64,000 nt of DNA from Callipepla californica brunnescens (Eukaryota > Chordata > Aves > Galliformes > Odontophoridae): the NCBI GenBank assembly GCA_023055505.1, contig JALIRH010000004.1:39127502-39191501 (forward strand), read 5' to 3'. Below the pieces are notes generated by a model. It worked only from the letters and a program-made list of their open reading frames with translations, had not been told where the DNA came from and did no database searches. Positions within the stretch are counted from its first letter, which is position 1. Each line of letters starts with the position of its first letter. The position numbers were made by a program, and so were the translations under genes. Of this stretch, positions 13,901 through 25,142 are shown piece after piece.

Positions 13901-15344
13901 TAGGAAGATCTGTAGGCTGTAGCTACACAGACTGTGTAAGTTAATTAAGCAAGTTAATAGACATTAGGTTTGTATTTTATATGGAGATGGGGTGGGAGAT
14001 GTCTGTTTCTTCACTGCAAAATTTTAATATCTGCAAATCAAAAAACAGAACAAAACAGAAGTTTGAAGACCTATGCCCTTAGACACATCAGGATGTCAAT
14101 GTCATTATTATTAAAGTTAGTAAAAAATAAAATCAATGTGAAACTAAAACTATTTTTACACATCTGGCTTCAGATAGGAAACTATACACAGTAAAAGCAG
14201 AAGTGCTGAGTAAGTTCATTACTTTTTTATATTAGAAGCTAAGATTTGTTTTAACAGTGTTCTTTGAATTTAACATTGAAGTTGTTAAACCAAAAAAGAA
14301 CAACAAAAAACAATCAACTGAACTGGAGATAAAATTAATTCCTAGTTATCAAAGCATAAAAGAAAGAGCATATATTTAAGAAAAAAAAATTATAGGACTA
14401 GTTATTTTAGTTCACAGAGGTGTCTTCCTGAAAGTATATTTTACTTATTCTTTACCAGGAATGAAATATATATATTAAAACATAAAAGGAAAGCTCATCT
14501 TAAATTTTGCTGAAACTTATCAGCAGCATCAAGCAGAAAATAATTTCAGGTGGTTTTGTTTGTAATTGAGTGAATACCAAAAGAAACAAAGAGTATGAAT
14601 CCTTAAGAGAAACTATATAATGAAAAAAAAGAAAAAAAAGAAAATGAAGTCCAAGACTGATCTGAGGAAATAAAAAGCGTATGAAACCAGAGAATGAGAT
14701 ATGCATATCTTACCATTAAAATAAATATAACTAATGAGAAGAAGTTCAGTAAGTGGATCAAGGTTACTTATGAGGTCCTTGATTTTCCCATTGGTTCTTT
14801 CAGCTACATAATCATTGATCTTCCTCTGGGCCTGATCAGACTTCTTGAAGTTCATAGGATAAATTTCACCTTCATAGAATTCTCTGAGGTTATTCAAAAA
14901 TCTTTGTTGTGGTTTCAGTCGATCAAGCACAAACAGGACATTTCCCATATTTAGCTGTAAACCCTCATTCCTTCTGTTTACCGTTTGTATGAGTTGACGA
15001 AAACCTTCATGGATTTCATTTTCAGAAATCTCACGTGAATTAAAGTGAAGGACCCTAAGAATCTGTACCAAAGTATCAGACCTGGCACCAAGAGTCAGCA
15101 TTGCAAAGGCAGTAGAGATGCTCAAAGGAGAGAAGAAAATATTCCCACTGTTTTCACGAGAAGCAATCTCTTTGAAGAAACAACAAGCAAACTGACAAAC
15201 ACGTTTCCCTACAGCCTGCTGTGGCATGTTTCCGTTTTCGTTTCCTCTTTGATTTTGGTTTCTTACAACTTGGCGATAAGGCTCATAGGGATAACTGTTG
15301 GAATGAATCCCAACAACTAACAGGCAGAGGAACAACAGCTTCAT
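4805..15344 (-). CDS. Clade A serpin, alpha-1-antitrypsin-like secreted protease inhibitor (4 coding exons)
   Basis: The coding exons are 15344-14714, 8923-8653, 6359-6209 and 4993-4805 on the minus strand (631+271+151+189 nt). They join into one open frame of 413 residues plus stop, and each intron is GT-AG. Residues 1-15 look like a signal peptide (MKLLFLCLLVVGIHS). The serpin core follows: helix B region FFSPLSISTAF, then NDYVAERTNGKI, and a reactive-centre loop with hinge GTEAAAA (364-370) and P1-P1' Met378-Ser379 in VPMS. The family signature KLNRPFLLI and a C-terminal FMGKIMNP are also present. An alanine-rich hinge with Thr at P14 is typical of inhibitory serpins. Pro-Met-Ser is the bait of alpha-1-antitrypsin, so neutrophil-elastase-type proteases are the inferred targets. 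No N-x-S/T sequon is present, and three cysteines sit at 50, 54 and 55. Clade A is secure from exon phases and motifs. The exact orthologue (SERPINA1 or a bird-specific paralogue) cannot be decided here, so no symbol is given. Confidence 0.93.
5773..5820. repeat. Exact 24-bp tandem duplication in intron 4
   Basis: The unit GCCCTCCCCAACTATAATAA plus four bases occurs twice head to tail (5773-5796 and 5797-5820) without mismatch. Identity suggests a recent replication-slippage or patch duplication, and it may be length-polymorphic. Confidence 0.95.
6209..6359 (-). CDS. Serpin exon 4
   Basis: The acceptor CTTCTTTTCCAG ends at 6360 and the donor CAG|GTAAAT falls at 6209/6208. The 151 nt complete Arg301 and encode residues 302-351, including FYLPKFTLHGRYNLKNIL and the MGIMDIFTDKADLSGIT block that is strongly conserved in serpins. 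The reading frame would continue in-frame into the intron (VNDTAFF), but the exon 5 acceptor and serpin alignment place the end at Gln351. Confidence 0.92.
6480..7190 (-). mobile_element. CR1 LINE fragment in serpin intron 3
   Basis: On the plus strand it starts with the reverse complement of the CR1 3' tail (ATCACAGAATCATGGAATTG) and runs to CTTGGCCTTGTTGAACTTAATGA. The minus strand encodes the end of the CR1 reverse transcriptase over 165 codons from 6987 to 6490. Recognisable blocks are LQRRAINLI, ERLSWNDRMRMLGLFSLQERR and the C-terminal RRKFFTVREVRLWYRLPKE. It lies in the same orientation as the serpin. Confidence 0.93.
7191..8652. other. Intron 3, 5' part: no recognised element
   Basis: Intronic sequence between the CR1 fragment and exon 3. 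Short plus-strand frames at 8091-8321 and 8294-8539 have no recognisable domain and look like chance frames. Intron 4 (4994-6208) holds only a short tandem duplication. Confidence 0.6.
8653..8923 (-). CDS. Serpin exon 3 (central beta-sheet region)
   Basis: The acceptor TTTCTAG ends at 8924 and the donor AAG|GTAAAA falls at 8653/8652. The exon is 271 nt, the length I recall for the equivalent alpha-1-antitrypsin exon. It encodes residues 211-301 in part, starting AEWEKPF (the conserved Trp of the strand after the exon 2 junction). It continues with VEVPMMFGIGAF and the typical SAFFVLPDQG strand. A single Cys is at residue 288. Confidence 0.93.
8924..11129. other. Intron 2, 3' part: no recognised element
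   Basis: AT-rich intronic sequence between exon 3 and the old CR1. It holds a poly-A tract at about 9750-9766. No open frame, known repeat or RNA gene was recognised. The remaining part of intron 2 (13831-14713) is likewise AT-rich and featureless. Confidence 0.6.
11130..13830 (-). mobile_element. Ancient, nearly ORF2-length CR1 LINE in serpin intron 2
   Basis: About 2.7 kb reads on the minus strand as a decayed CR1 ORF2. From 5' to 3' of the element there is an endonuclease segment near 13500-13450 (DVIVDIYYQPLTQEDF), then HKSMGP near 12570, NFSKAFD near 12200 (the FSKAFD of the reverse transcriptase), TSGVSQ near 12040 (SGVPQGSV block), and the C-terminal 3' part to about 11130. It is full of stops and small indels, so it is old and inactive. 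It makes up much of the 5.8-kb intron 2. The ends are approximate. Confidence 0.85.
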
Positions 15345-15356
15345 GTTTCTATAAAT
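14714..15356 (-). CDS. Serpin exon 2: short 5' UTR, start codon, signal peptide and N-terminal half
   Basis: The acceptor is a pyrimidine-rich tract ending in ACAG at 15360-15357, so the exon begins at 15356 with 12 nt of leader before the ATG at 15344-15342. This start is chosen because it gives a textbook signal peptide, and the leader length before the ATG resembles alpha-1-antitrypsin genes. It encodes residues 1-210 plus one nucleotide. Residues 28-43 form an Asn/Gln-rich spacer before helix A. The donor reads G|GTAAGA at 14714/14713 (phase 1); the frame runs on into the intron for 33 more codons, but that tail is intronic. Confidence 0.92.
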
Positions 15357-16558
15357 CTGTAAAAGAAGAAAATAAAAATGAAATCTGTCTTACAAATCTT
15401 TTTACCTCATGCTTTTCAATAAATCTGTCCTTTCACTATACAGGTCTGGCTTGGTACCAGCTATTCCAAACCATTTTAATTCAAATGATACCAGCTTTCT
15501 ATTTCAAGGAAGTAGGCTTTGGAAAATTACTCAATCTACTGAGGAAGTTATGAACGAATGAAAATTAAAATAAAACCAAAGCAACATGAAAGGCACCCTC
15601 GTTAAGGTTAGGCTACTCTTTTTTTTTGGAATTGTTTTACTTCCAGTATTCCATTTTAATGCAGATTTAAGTGTAAAAAAACCTTTAAGTTGTAGGTACG
15701 GGCCTCTAGAACAGAGGATAAGGGACCCAGTTAATGCTGGTCAGTTACATTTCTTAAGATTAAAAAAATCAAAGTAAAGGAAGCGTGCAGCATTCCTCCA
15801 TTGTGACAATTAAATGTTACACATAATTTTAAATGGGCTGTGGGTAAACATATAAGCAAACACCAGAGAGAAAGTAAATGAATTAGTTAATGAATAAGTG
15901 ATGAACTTTTTCTGACTAATTAAACACTATTTTAAAAAACTTCTACATAGCAATTTTTGAGCAATTACAAATTTACCAAGATCATGGAAATACAGTGTTG
16001 TTCATTAAAAATAAAGTAGACAGAACAGCAAATGGAAACAAGTGTCCCTGCTGCATGTAAAGGTCTAGCTAAGTGACTGAACCAAACCACCTAAAAATCA
16101 GAAATAAACAAATAAATCATAGAGGAAGAAAACAATTAGAAAACATTCATGAATTTATAATAAAAAATACTGTGAAAGTTGATTTTAGCGTACAAGGCTA
16201 CAGTGGCAAAATGCAAAGATGAATGAGTGACCTCTGGAGGTATATTACAAAAAACTTCCCATTGAGTAGGAAAACCTTTTCCAAAGTAGCATGCAAACTG
16301 TCCATTCACTTCTGCATACTAGTAACTTCAGAAACAAATCTTAATGATACTTCATCTGGTTCAACAACTTTTGTTGACAGAAGAAAGTAAAAACATGGAA
16401 CAAAACTGGAATTCAAAAACATCTCCCAGGAGCATATTACTGCTAAACACTACAAAAGCATTAATAAAATGAAGTACATCCCAGAGAAAAATACAAAGAT
16501 TTCCAAAGGCAAAACATAAGTTAAGTGTCTGATTTGGAAAGAGAAATGGCATACAGGC

Positions 16559-16630
16559 TTTCATAACTTATGAAACTATGATGTCTTGTTGAATTTTCAT
16601 AACTTATAAAATTATGATGTCTTGTTGAAT
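16559..16630. repeat. 36-bp tandem duplication in the upstream intron
   Basis: Two units, 16559-16594 and 16595-16630, match at 34 of 36 positions. Each begins TTTCATAACTTAT; the first contains the 15-bp inverted repeat TTCATAACTTATGAA, broken in the second unit by one substitution. Confidence 0.95.
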
Positions 16631-17270
16631 TTTTATCTGCCCCAACCACGATTTTTCCTATGTGTTCTCCACCTTCTTATATACCTTCTTTAACTAAAAT
16701 TCAGTGAATTCAGAATACTGATCTCCACTATAATAAGTGTCATATATATATATTCTTTAATCACATTCTTTGAAGATCATGGTTATAGCAATTGTACTAT
16801 TGCTAGGAAAGGACAAGAACCTCTTGTCAAAACACTTTCAGTCATCATTCCCTTTTATATCTAGGACACATTTAAAACTGCACTTTTTGTTTTGTTAGAG
16901 ACTTGCTGCACTGTCATTCTTACTCAAATTCTTCTGGTATTTAACTCTATCCATAGTACCTTATTTCTGAATTCTCTAGAAGCTTTAGAGAGTAATACAT
17001 AAATCTCTACTTCTACTTCATTTCATGCACATTATTTTTTATTTATTACCTCTTTACTTCATTTAACTCAAAATGTTTCAATGCGCAGTATTCCTAAAGA
17101 GGGAAATGCTATACAAATGAGATCTCTCTAAGAGGACTAATCTTTTATATTTAAAAAATAAAGTAATAAAACAATACAAAAATGTTTAAACTGCAGTCTG
17201 ACTGAGCACAATATAATTTCTCAACTGATTAATTAGAAATTGTTGTAAAATTTGACAGTTCTTCCACAGC

Positions 17271-17292
17271 AAAAAAAAAAAAAAAAAAAAAA
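17271..17292. repeat. Poly-A tract
   Basis: A run of 22 consecutive A just downstream of the proposed exon 1 donor. On the serpin-sense strand it is a poly-T run in the first intron. Confidence 0.9.
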
Positions 17293-17303
17293 GCATGACT
17301 TAC

Positions 17304-17342
17304 ATTACTGTCAAAAGGGTCTCCTGTTGTGTTCGCCAGGTC
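17304..17342 (-). other. Possible non-coding first exon of the serpin
   Basis: Clade A serpin genes normally have an untranslated exon upstream of the ATG exon. On the minus strand a good donor, AAT|GTAAGT, lies at 17304/17303. A TATA-like CATAAA lies at 17370-17365, about 28 bp before a start near 17340. This would give a leader exon of about 37 nt and an intron of about 1.95 kb (17303-15357). It rests only on a donor, a TATA-like box and the position, so it is tentative. Transcript data would settle it. Confidence 0.35.
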
Positions 17343-17364
17343 TGCACAGGTCCTTGTTCAGTTG

Positions 17365-17468
17365 TTTATGCAGCTGAACACAATGCAGGGTATCCTCTAG
17401 CAAAGGTTAAGATCATCTAAGGGCTGTGACTCACACATTATAATTTTAGAGATTAGGCAGAGCAAACA
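17365..17468 (-). promoter_or_regulatory. Candidate liver-type promoter of the serpin
   Basis: Reading the minus strand, a TGTTTGCTC word at 17468-17460 fits the FOXA/HNF3 core (TRTTTGY). A GTTAA half-site, possibly HNF1-like, lies near 17407-17411 of the plus strand (AAGGTTAAGATCAT). A TATA-like CATAAA follows at 17370-17365. This order is what one would expect for a hepatocyte-expressed serpin, but each motif is short and could occur by chance. Confidence 0.3.
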
Positions 17469-17469
17469 A

Positions 17470-18257
17470 TGTTGAAACTAGTTTTACTGGACACCTAACT
17501 TTGCTGAATATATGCCTCACACGTGACATTTTATTATTCATGAATATCTGATTGTCCTGGTTTGATCCAAACCTATCTTCATCAAACTGATATCAAAAAA
17601 CATTTCAACTGCAAAAATCTATTTTTTTCTAAAATCAAGAGAGTCAACAGACATAATCACAGTGAAAGGTCTTGAGCATCGTTTCCAATGACAATGTCAT
17701 TGATGCGACAAGGACTAGGCTTAATGCCCTGCAACAATCCAACTTTGGTGAATTAGCCTGTTTGCTTGTATCCTGCATATCCAGGTTAGGGCATGGTTCT
17801 CCACAGACAAACTCAGTGATGGTTCTAAAAGATGCATAGCTTAAAACACTGTTTTGCTACCTTTGCAAATGCAGACATAAATGTACCAAAGTATGCACTC
17901 CCACATGGAGAAAGATCTGGCAACATGAGCTGCTATGACAACTCCAGGGCCACTCACACGCCTGTGTGCCCAGATGAAAAAGAATGTGACGGGGATGCCA
18001 TTGTACATAGGTGATCCCAGGTACAACTATGGCCTGGGGACAGGGGGTGGAAGCCTAAGAACGTGGGTGTTAAATTGAACAAGTCTTTAGACCAGCTTAC
18101 TATCTTGGTATCTGGTCTGTGGGTAGTAGGCCCCTCTGATCATGTGCCAAATTCAGCTGGATTAGATCAGACAGCCCAGAGATCCTACTCACTACAGTGA
18201 ACCCCCGTCACTGCTGTGGCAAGTTGGTGGAAGCAGAGTGACAGCAGTGTTGAACGG
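17470..18257. other. Upstream flank of the serpin, unassigned
   Basis: No gene or repeat family was recognised. The stretch 17990-18257 is more GC-rich than its surroundings but has no long open frame. It could be an unrecognised repeat or distal regulatory DNA. Confidence 0.45.
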
Positions 18258-18905
18258 GGAATCTCTGTAGATCATGTAGTGTAACCTCTTGCTCAAAGCA
18301 GAATCAGCAATAGCAGTTTGCTCAGGACTGTGTCTTAACTGCCTCCAATGATGGCACCACATTCTCAACAACCTATTTCAGAGCTTGGCCACACTGTCAA
18401 TTAAACAGGATTTTTCACAAATTTGAGTGGAATTTATCTTAATTTGTGCTAAATGCCCCTTTTCCTGTCACTGAGAAGAGGGTAGCTCTTTCTTTGCTCC
18501 TTCAATCACAAATCAAGTGTTTATTTGGTGAGATCCTGTTAGGCCTTTTCTTCTCTGAGCTAAACAATGCCAGCACTCTCAGTTTCACCTGTATCTCAGA
18601 TGACCTTTCTTACACATTACTGGAATCATGACAGTATATTCATGTTCTCATATTGGAGCCCAGCACTAGACACAGCAGTCCAGATGTGTGCACTGGGGAT
18701 TAGTTGAAGGAAAGCATAATCTGCTTTGACCAACCAATGATGATCTCCCTCATGAAGCCCAGGATCCACCCAGACTTCTTTGTGAAAAGTGCTCATTGGT
18801 GGCTCACGTTCAGCTTGGTGTCTACCAGAAATCCCAAACCCTTAAATGCAGTATCTCATGTCTCCATTTCTAAAATTGGGATAACATTTGCTCTCTATTT
18901 TCCTT
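18258..18905 (-). mobile_element. Degenerate CR1 LINE fragment
   Basis: The plus strand follows the reverse complement of the CR1 3' end in order: AGTGTAACCTCTTGCTCAAAG, GAGCTTGGCCACACTGTCAA, TTCTTCTCTGAGCTAAACAATGCCAGCACTCTCAG, and CAGCTTGGTGTCTACCAGAAATCCC (sections given in short pieces). Many substitutions indicate an old copy. Confidence 0.75.
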
Positions 18906-20394
18906 TATTTTAGAAGAGGAAACAACTTCACTATGCACAAAATAGGTGGAGTTCTGATCTCAGTGCCTCATCTCCAAGCATCATTGAAATACTAACCACA
19001 ACAATAGCTCAGTAATATTTTCTGGGAGGCAAAGATGCAAAGAGTGAAAGTTGTTGATGATTACCACCTATCAAGCAACTCAGCAGATTGCAAAAAAAAA
19101 ATCAACAAACAACTCTTAGACGTATTGCTTATGAATTAAATCTTGAGAAATAAAATGCTTTGTGGTTGTAAACTGGACTCTCAAATAATGTGTTCTTTAG
19201 GCAGAACATTCACTTGAAAGAGTATTTGAGACATCATTTTTACTGTTTCTTGTGTAAGTAAGAGCCAGAAATCTCACTTAGAACTAACTTTTAATAACAG
19301 GCTACAGTTTCATAGTGTATGAAAGGTGATTTCTGATGAAGAAAGGAAGGAAGCCCAAATAAATACAGACGCTGTGCTAATGACAAGGTGATGGATGAAT
19401 GACTAGGCTAGATTTGCACACACCTAGACCACACCTCAGGACACTTGTAGGAGAAAGCCTGGCAGTGAACAGGGAAATGTATGCCCTACAATTGGAAAGA
19501 AGGCAGAGAAAATTGATACAGGACCAGTGTATCTGAAAAATGTGAATCTCTTGCCACTAGAATTAAAGAAAATCCAATTTTTTTCATGTTTTTCTAGTGT
19601 GAAGCCATCAGAGTTCTTCATGTGAAAGGAGAGGTAGCAGTTTCTGACTCCACTGTACAATTTCTGTATGTGATGAAAAACTTCAATTATTAACAATTAT
19701 TTATATCATAATTATAAATAAAATACTGATTTGTATTGAATTCAGATATTTTGTGTAATTTTGAAGACAGGGTTATTCCAGAATAATGTTGAATATTTTG
19801 AAGATATAATGTTAAAAGTGAAAGAGGAAATTCCCTCATCTATACTGGGAACTTTTGAAAAGGTTCTCACATAATTAGCGCTGAATTGTTCATATGTGAT
19901 TAAGTTTCAGCTGGCAAAATTTGGTATATCTTTTTTGAACAGAGATGTTAAAATCAAGGGGCTTATTTAAGCAGAGTTCCTCTCTACAATATCCAGTAAC
20001 CATTAGTAGGAAGAGTGGGGAATTCTGCTTCACAAACAAGACTGCAAAGCCTCTTCTTTGCTTTGCTAAACCAGGTGTGTACACACTTTAAAGGGATTGA
20101 AGAATGTCTTAATTTGTTGTCCATTGAAACCAAAGCACTTTTTATAACCATAATTAAAAAGGGAGGCAACAGGGACTGGAAAACAAATTTACATTATGTT
20201 GTACTTTTCTGGAGCTGTCAGTACTTTCTTCTGAAAATTTAACAGGGAAGAGTGTACAGCCTATATAATGAGTAAGCTTATACCTAATTTAGAATATCTG
20301 TTTCCTTGTAATAACCAAAATATCACCTTTTAAAAGTGTTTCAGAGAATGTAGGATTTCTGAAAATTATTGCTCAGTAGGTAGAACATTGCTCT
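18906..20394. other. Gene-free stretch, no recognised element
   Basis: AT-rich sequence without repeat-family matches or coding signals that I could recognise. The longest frames (up to 86 codons) are featureless. Confidence 0.5.
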
Positions 20395-21130
20395 ATTTAA
20401 GATTTACAGAAATGGGAAACACTTCAAGACACCTCTCTTGACATGCCTTCTGCTGCTGAGGATTCGAATTTTTTTACTCATAGCACAGTGAGGCACTGGC
20501 ACAGGCTGCCCAGAGAAGTTGTAGATGCCCCATCCCTGAAGGTATACAAGTCCAGGTTACATGGGGCCCTGAGCAGTCTGATTTGAGTCAACAGGGTGAC
20601 CTTTTGGCCAGAAAGACCTATGGTATCCTGGGGTACATTATAAAGATCATGGCCAGCAGGTCAAGAGAGGATGTCCTCCCTCTCTATTCTGCCCTGGTAT
20701 GGCCACATCTGGAATACTGTGTCCAGTTCTGAGCTTCCCAGATCAAGAAAGACAAGGATGTTATAGAGGAAGTCCAGTGAAGTGCCACAAGGGGCCTGGT
20801 GCGTTTAGGAAAGGCTGAAAGAGATGGGACTGTTCTGGCTGGAGAAAATTGAACTTCTTTGAGGATTACAGAGCCCTGGAACAAACTGCCCAGAGTGACT
20901 GTCTTGTCTTCTTCTCTGGAGATATTCAAAACCTGCCTGGATGCTGTTCTGTGCAACCTACTATAGGGAACCTGCTTTATCAGGAGGACTGGACTAGATG
21001 ATCCCCTGAGGCCCCTTCCAACCCTTATTATTCTGTGATCTACTGCATGGCAACCTTGGCCATGACAGGGAAGCTGGAACTAGATGATCTTCCAACTGAA
21101 GACAGTCCATGTTTCCATAATGATTCTATA
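20395..21130 (+). mobile_element. Nested CR1 pair: a younger CR1 inserted into an older CR1 3' end
   Basis: An older copy begins near 20395-20480 with GAGGCACTGGCACAGGCTGC and GATGCCCCATCCCTGAAGG. It breaks off near 20618 and resumes at about 21043-21130 (GGAACTAGATGATCTTCCAA, ATGATTCTATA). Between them, 20619-21042 is a second plus-strand CR1 with ATCCTGGGGTACATTA, GGCCAGCAGGTCAAG, GAATACTGTGTCCAGTTCTG and its own tail CCCTTCCAACCCTTATTATTC. The inner copy also has an internal deletion, joining the LFWLEKIELL block directly to the FKTCLDA region. Confidence 0.85.
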
Positions 21131-24100
21131 TATGGACAAGAAGTTGGTAGCAGTTTATCTCAAGAAAGCTGAAGAATCATCATTTTGATGATCTCTAGTG
21201 TTTGTTTACTGCCTAAGGTTTCTCCTTAAAGGTAGATAATTGTTTCTTCCACTTAATTAGTTCCTATACACCTCAGCAGCTCTTTCAGATGTATATGACA
21301 TTACTGCTACCAAAGGAAACCCCCTTTCTTTTTTATCTTACTGATTTATCTGTCTCACACTTCGTATTTTTTGTAATCCTAATGGTCTGCACTTACAAAT
21401 TTTTATGCTCAGTCTTTTGTGAAATTTTATGATGTCTAGATTTCTGTCAGAGAAAATTTGCATAATAATCATTTCCTCTTAATTTCAGCTCTCTCATTGT
21501 CCCAAAACACTAATTCTTTGATAGCAGACACAAAAGTTAGTGACATTCAATGGTCAGTACTTACTATCAGCTGTTTAAATTTTAACTAAATGGGGAAGTA
21601 AAAGCGTCACTTGGAAGAAAATCTCTCTATATTCAAAATGAGATTCACAGCTCAACACAAAGAGACATTTTTCAATATTAAGTTAATAAATCATACATGG
21701 ACAACAATCCCAAAAATATCCTCTTTCCTTTTTCCCCCACTTCCTCCTTCTGGTTTTGGCCTCACTTCAGCAAGATATTATGCCTCAAAATTCACAGAAC
21801 TAAAGAATTATTGTCCTGCAGATAGTCATATTAATGGCAATTCCAACACATAGTACAGTTACATGACACTAATGACATGCAATTGGAGGAAAAAAAAAAG
21901 AGTATTTAATCCGGCTCTAAACACAAGTATTTTTCACAAATTTATCTGAAAGCACCTCATATTATCAGAGGTACGTCAACAGCTGTTTTGTAGATTACAT
22001 GTAGATAGCCATTTAATGTCAGTGCAAAGAATGGAAACCAGAGAAGAGAATGACAGCTGTAAGAGACAAGATCAAGTTTAGATACACTTGGTTAAATCCT
22101 GAGCTATCAAAATACTGTAAACAAATATAAAAAATTTTGTTACTTCTTATGAGGGTGGAGAGGACAACTTGAGAGATTAACTTAAAATGAGAAAGTAGGG
22201 TTGAAAAGAAAAGTTTCCCATTTTGGGGCTTAGTTCTAGAGTCTTATTACATGCAACAGATTATTTGGCAGTACCAGAACTGAAAGGAAGATAACTGAGG
22301 CAGTGACATGATGCCGAAATGGTGCAGACCTTTAGAAGTCAGGCTCATTATGTTGTTGTTATATTATTGTTCAGATGTGACCATTCAGCTCTACCCAGCA
22401 TAGGGATGTGCCATTCCTGGTAATTTATTGAGAAGAAATATAGGTGACTAGCCTCAACTGAATACAAGCACCATCTCTCTCACTGAAGAATCCTTCTGGG
22501 TGGACATCAAAACTTACAGAAAGCTCAGAGAGAAAACTCTATTAGAACTGAGAATTGGCTCTAGATAGCAGTTCCAGCATTGCCCTAGTGGAAATTATAC
22601 AGTCCAGAATTAAGCTGGAAAATGAAGGCAGTACTTTGCACACTCTCTTTCAGACATGCCTGAGAATCCAAAGTGCTACAGAAAAGGAAACTCCACTTAC
22701 AAATACACCTTCTGGGAAGCAGCATACATCAGAGTGCCAAGCAGCATGACTCCACTGCTCCTCATACCTGAACTAGCTTGTCCAGGGCTCTCTTAGGTAT
22801 CTCTGTAAGCAGCTGCTTTGCACAGTAGAAATAATCTGAGAAGTAAGCAAATCTGGCGAGACTAGCTCATGATGATGCATCCTGTGACAATGAGCCCAAG
22901 GCAATACAGATGTTACTATGTGAAAAAGGAATTAAAATATAATTGATTACAAAACTTTGGAAGAATTTACAAGCTATGGCAGATGTGCATTATTGTAAGG
23001 CCTTTGTTCTTTCAAACTAATTCAGAGAATTTTTTTGTAGAAACACTAGACAATATCACACCAGGAGATGAACTAGTGATAACTGGAAAAAAGAGAAGAC
23101 AATGCTCACTCTAAACTGTATCCTGGCACACAGACCCAAGTACAGATTGAAACTGCAAGAAAACTTTGGGTAGTAAAAACTAAACAGGTAAAATTCAAAC
23201 TTTGCAGCAGCAAACTAATGCACATTGAGATTGTGTGAATTAGAGGTATGGGTAAATAAATGGAGGAAAAATAATGTACTCTTTTCTGGAATTGAATCTG
23301 CGAAAATACATTGTACCTTTGGACTCATAAAGGCAGTGAAGCAGAAAGGGAAATGGTACAGAATAACTGAGACAAAAACTTCAGAATATCTCCTAGAACG
23401 GAGCTCTTACTGGAATAGAGATTAGATCAGTGAGCAAACATATTTTAGATTTAAATAAACATAATTGTTAATATGAATTACTTCATACTTCAGCAAGAAA
23501 TTTGCAGGGGAAGATTTGTTTACCCTGGTTGGAAAAAATGATATGCATTTTTTTCAAACTACTATTTTTCCACTTCCATGAAACAGTCTTTGGGTGAAAT
23601 ATCCCAGCATTGCAGGCAGTTGTTCTATTGGTCTATTGCATCAGCCTGTTGTTCAGCAGACACACTATTTCCAGCTATGCTATTGAAAATATTTGCAGCT
23701 GTATTCAGAACACTAAACTCCATTATCTCCATTCTGGCAACTGAGCTGTGATCTGAACCTTTCACTATTTATTAAGAAGCAAATAAATGGACAAGCTAGA
23801 GTAAGTCATGTGAAATTTAACTCAGCAGAGAGCAGACAATTAGAATGCTTCTAATGTCTTTAAGATACATTCAAGGGAAATCTGCACATTTTAAACAGAA
23901 TATTTCATTCAGGATCCTGGCTGTATCCATCACTTCATGCTCTTGATGAAAATAGTTAACCACAATTAACTTGTTCAGTGAACTAAGGGAATCATTATCC
24001 AAGCATGAACATTCATTGTGAGTATCAAATGCCTCCAAATGCCAAAAGGAAGATGAATAAGATACATAGGACATGCTGCTTTTCCCGGAAAGGCTTCTGT

Positions 24101-25088
24101 GAGGCAATGTTGGTTGTGGTTTAAGAAAAAAGAAGTCTAATTCAATAAACAACAAGAACTAATAGTACAATACTGGAAGAGAGAGCTACAGGTCCAGAGG
24201 GTAAAGCACATCAGAGATTTACCAAACTTGGTCAACTCATTTAACTGATAAACTACTTCTGGATCACTGGAACTACTTTCATCATCATTGCATAGCTAAT
24301 ATATTAAAGGTGGAGAAAAAAGGTTGAGTGTTGCAAATTGTTCCCATGATGACTGAGCTCAGTATACACAGGAAAAGTGGGCAGTAGCATGGAAAGAGCA
24401 GAGTGAGCTAGAACTATGGTAATAAAAGAAAAGGGAATTGCCTTAACCATAATTATCATATGATTCAATTGTTACACAAATGCCTTTTTTTTCTTTTTTC
24501 TTGCCCGTAATCTGTGGAAATCTTCAAAAGCTAAATATACCTTTAAACCTATTTGGAAGAAGAGAGATTGTAACTGTGCCAGCACTGGGCATGAGAAAAT
24601 TGGCTAGCTGAAGATGTTCTGTTAGGACATGACAGCAAATCAATGTCATAGTGTAGATGCTATGCTTCACACTTTGCTGAAATGAGTGTTCAGTATCCTT
24701 GCTTTGGTCCGTTGCTCTACAAACAGCATGTCCCTTTTCAGATCCTTCAATACACAGACCCCATCTCACCATGCTGAGCAGTTAGCACCTTTCTCTGTCA
24801 CCTCATCTATCTTCCAAGCACATGCTTGAGCAGCACATCTCTTTGATGGAGTGACGCTTGGGACGAATCTCTTCATTTAGAAGTCTAACACATATGGATA
24901 CCAGAAATGCTGTCTGGTAGGAAGAAGTCCAAACCAACATAAGGGGGGAGAGACACCTTCTAGAGGAAGAAAAGAAAATAACAGCAAGCAGCTTGGTTTT
25001 CCTCAGGTCATAACTAGACCAACACTTCCAACAGAAATATACCTCATTTACCTCCTAAATCAATGTATTATCCAGGCACTGAAGAACT

Positions 25089-25142
<54 letters not shown>

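Noticed and set aside
14613..14713. Continuation of the serpin exon 2 frame for 33 codons
   Set aside because: The frame reads past a good GT donor at 14713 into hydrophobic, low-complexity sequence; exon 3 joins in phase and restores the conserved serpin sequence.
25092..25139. Possible telomere-like or CRISPR-like array
   Set aside because: It is a plain TG dinucleotide repeat without spacers.
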